Of a DNA stretch of 64,000 nt, positions 63,225 through 64,000 are shown in pieces. Position numbers and translations under genes: made by a program. Source of the DNA: JAJCYL01 sp040222875 (lineage in GTDB: Bacteria > Bacteroidota > Bacteroidia > Cytophagales > Cyclobacteriaceae); NCBI GenBank assembly GCA_040222875.1, contig JAVKCG010000008.1:248001-312000 (forward strand), written 5' to 3'. A model generated the notes under the pieces. That model saw only the letters and a list, made by a program, of their open reading frames with translations, did no database searches and was not told where the DNA came from. Within the stretch, counting starts at the first letter, position 1; each line of letters begins with the position of its first letter.

Positions 63225-64000
63225 ATGGGAATCATGAAGGCTTCCGCATTACCACTAATTGCAGTTCTCATTTTAACAAGCTGTAATTCTGAAAAAAAGT
63301 CCGAAAAAGTTCAGGCACAGAATCCAGTAAAACTTATATCCTCTCCGACAGATGGAAACAGTTCACTACCTTTCTTGTCAAAAGATGACAAAAATAACCT
63401 GATTCTTTCCTGGGTTGAACGACTGGAAGATTCAGCGGTTCTTAAATTCTCAACTTTTGACAGCAAGTCGTGGTCACCTCCAAATATTATTTCTTCCGGC
63501 ACTGACTGGTTCGTCAATTGGGCTGACTATCCATCCGTTGTCCGGTCTGGAAATCAAATGATCTCCCACTTTCTGGCTAAAAGTAGTCCTGAAACATTTT
63601 CATATGATGTTCACCTGACGCAATCTGGAAATGGCGGCCAACAATGGCAACCCGACTTTATTCCACACAAAGACGGCACTCTCACCGAACATGGGTTTGT
63701 ATCGTTGCTACCATTTGAAGACCGCTTTTTCGCTGCATGGCTGGACGGTCGCAATACCGGAGGTAGTCATGGAGGGGAAAATCATGATGATGAGGAAAGA
63801 GGTGCGATGACCATCCGGGGAGCCTTTGTTTCAACCTCAGGGGAACTGTCTGGCGAGGCGCTGCTGGATGATCGCATTTGCGATTGCTGCCAAACCGGAG
63901 GAGCCATTACTGAAAACGGACCCATAATAGTATATCGTGACAGGTCTGAAGATGAAATTCGAGATATGTCTATTGTCCGTTATGTAAACGGAGAGTGGAC
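63225..64000 (+). CDS. Beta-propeller (sialidase/BNR-like) lipoprotein, truncated by the window end
   Basis: An open frame with a lipoprotein signal (ALPLIAVLILTSCNSEK) and beta-propeller-like repeats (NNLILSWVERLEDSAVLKFSTF; FFAAWLDGRNTGG; GPIIVYRDRSEDEIRDMSIVRYV). A conserved DDRICDCCQTGGA stretch occurs about residue 215. The 258 full codons visible are not the whole gene. The start may be ATG 63225 or 63234. A sialidase-type exoenzyme or binding protein is likely; the catalytic residues cannot be checked. Confidence 0.7.
   Translation, partial: MGIMKASALPLIAVLILTSCNSEKKSEKVQAQNPVKLISSPTDGNSSLPFLSKDDKNNLILSWVERLEDSAVLKFSTFDSKSWSPPNIISSGTDWFVNWADYPSVVRSGNQMISHFLAKSSPETFSYDVHLTQSGNGGQQWQPDFIPHKDGTLTEHGFVSLLPFEDRFFAAWLDGRNTGGSHGGENHDDEERGAMTIRGAFVSTSGELSGEALLDDRICDCCQTGGAITENGPIIVYRDRSEDEIRDMSIVRYVNGEW

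Overview
The window comes from a low-to-medium GC member of the Bacteroidota, probably a marine or environmental Cytophagales-type bacterium; this is inferred from gene families and no 16S gene is present. The evidence is a type IX secretion sortase (PorU), a secreted protein with a T9SS C-terminal sorting domain, an ECF sigma/FecR/SusC/SusD locus, a bifunctional DAHP synthase/type II chorismate mutase, a CusA-type RND pump apparently once fused to its TolC partner, and genes that mostly lack Shine-Dalgarno sequences.

Layout. 1-15.5 kb is mostly housekeeping. It holds a GMC oxidoreductase with its small subunit and a TAXI/TRAP-type binding protein (all minus); SDR, frr, pyrH and a large acyl-CoA dehydrogenase (all minus); an HTTM-domain membrane protein with a small partner; proline dehydrogenase; the shikimate genes (DAHP synthase/chorismate mutase, aroB, aroA); and era. 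An initiator tRNA-fMet followed by a strong intrinsic terminator sits at 15.57-15.68 kb.

Directly after the tRNA lies a multi-metal resistance block (about 15.9-32 kb). A ten-gene plus-strand mercury-type operon comes first: ArsR-type regulator, MerTP, a GDCCVxC protein, a four-helix membrane protein, a CsoR/DUF156 protein lacking the usual ligands, a thioredoxin-like protein, a second MerT-like protein, an outer-membrane barrel, an HMA protein and a beta-propeller lipoprotein. No mercuric reductase is seen. A minus-strand arsenic set follows (arsR, arsM, an ArsC-like phosphatase/reductase, a small ORF, acr3), with repeated ArsR-like operator boxes. Next is a Fur-family regulator with a CusA/TolC/CusB efflux set in which the CusA-TolC fusion is interrupted, a small cation transporter, and the wreck of a CDF transporter.

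At 32-38.4 kb are a rhodanese-domain protein, a T9SS-exported vanadium-haloperoxidase-like protein and porU. At 38.6-42.3 kb a DtxR-family regulator is divergent from a di-heme oxidoreductase, a Rieske lipoprotein and a porin. At 42.4-47.8 kb is a copper-flavoured run ending in a multicopper oxidase whose C terminus is an outer-membrane barrel (CopA-CopB-like fusion). At 47.8-54.5 kb an ECF sigma/FecR pair precedes SusC/SusD. At 54.5-64 kb are a fused transporter/spermidine-synthase-like protein, two tandem ECF sigma factors, a Wzi-like protein, a frameshifted HMA-AraC regulator, an amidase lipoprotein, a probable gene fragment, a DUF2911 lipoprotein and a truncated beta-propeller lipoprotein.

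The most notable points are the reductase-less mercury operon with an atypical CsoR-family protein, the multicopper oxidase-barrel fusion, the cluster of broken metal genes (CusA-TolC, CDF, HMA-AraC), the shared ArsR operator boxes and the lack of any canonical start codon for the SDR gene.
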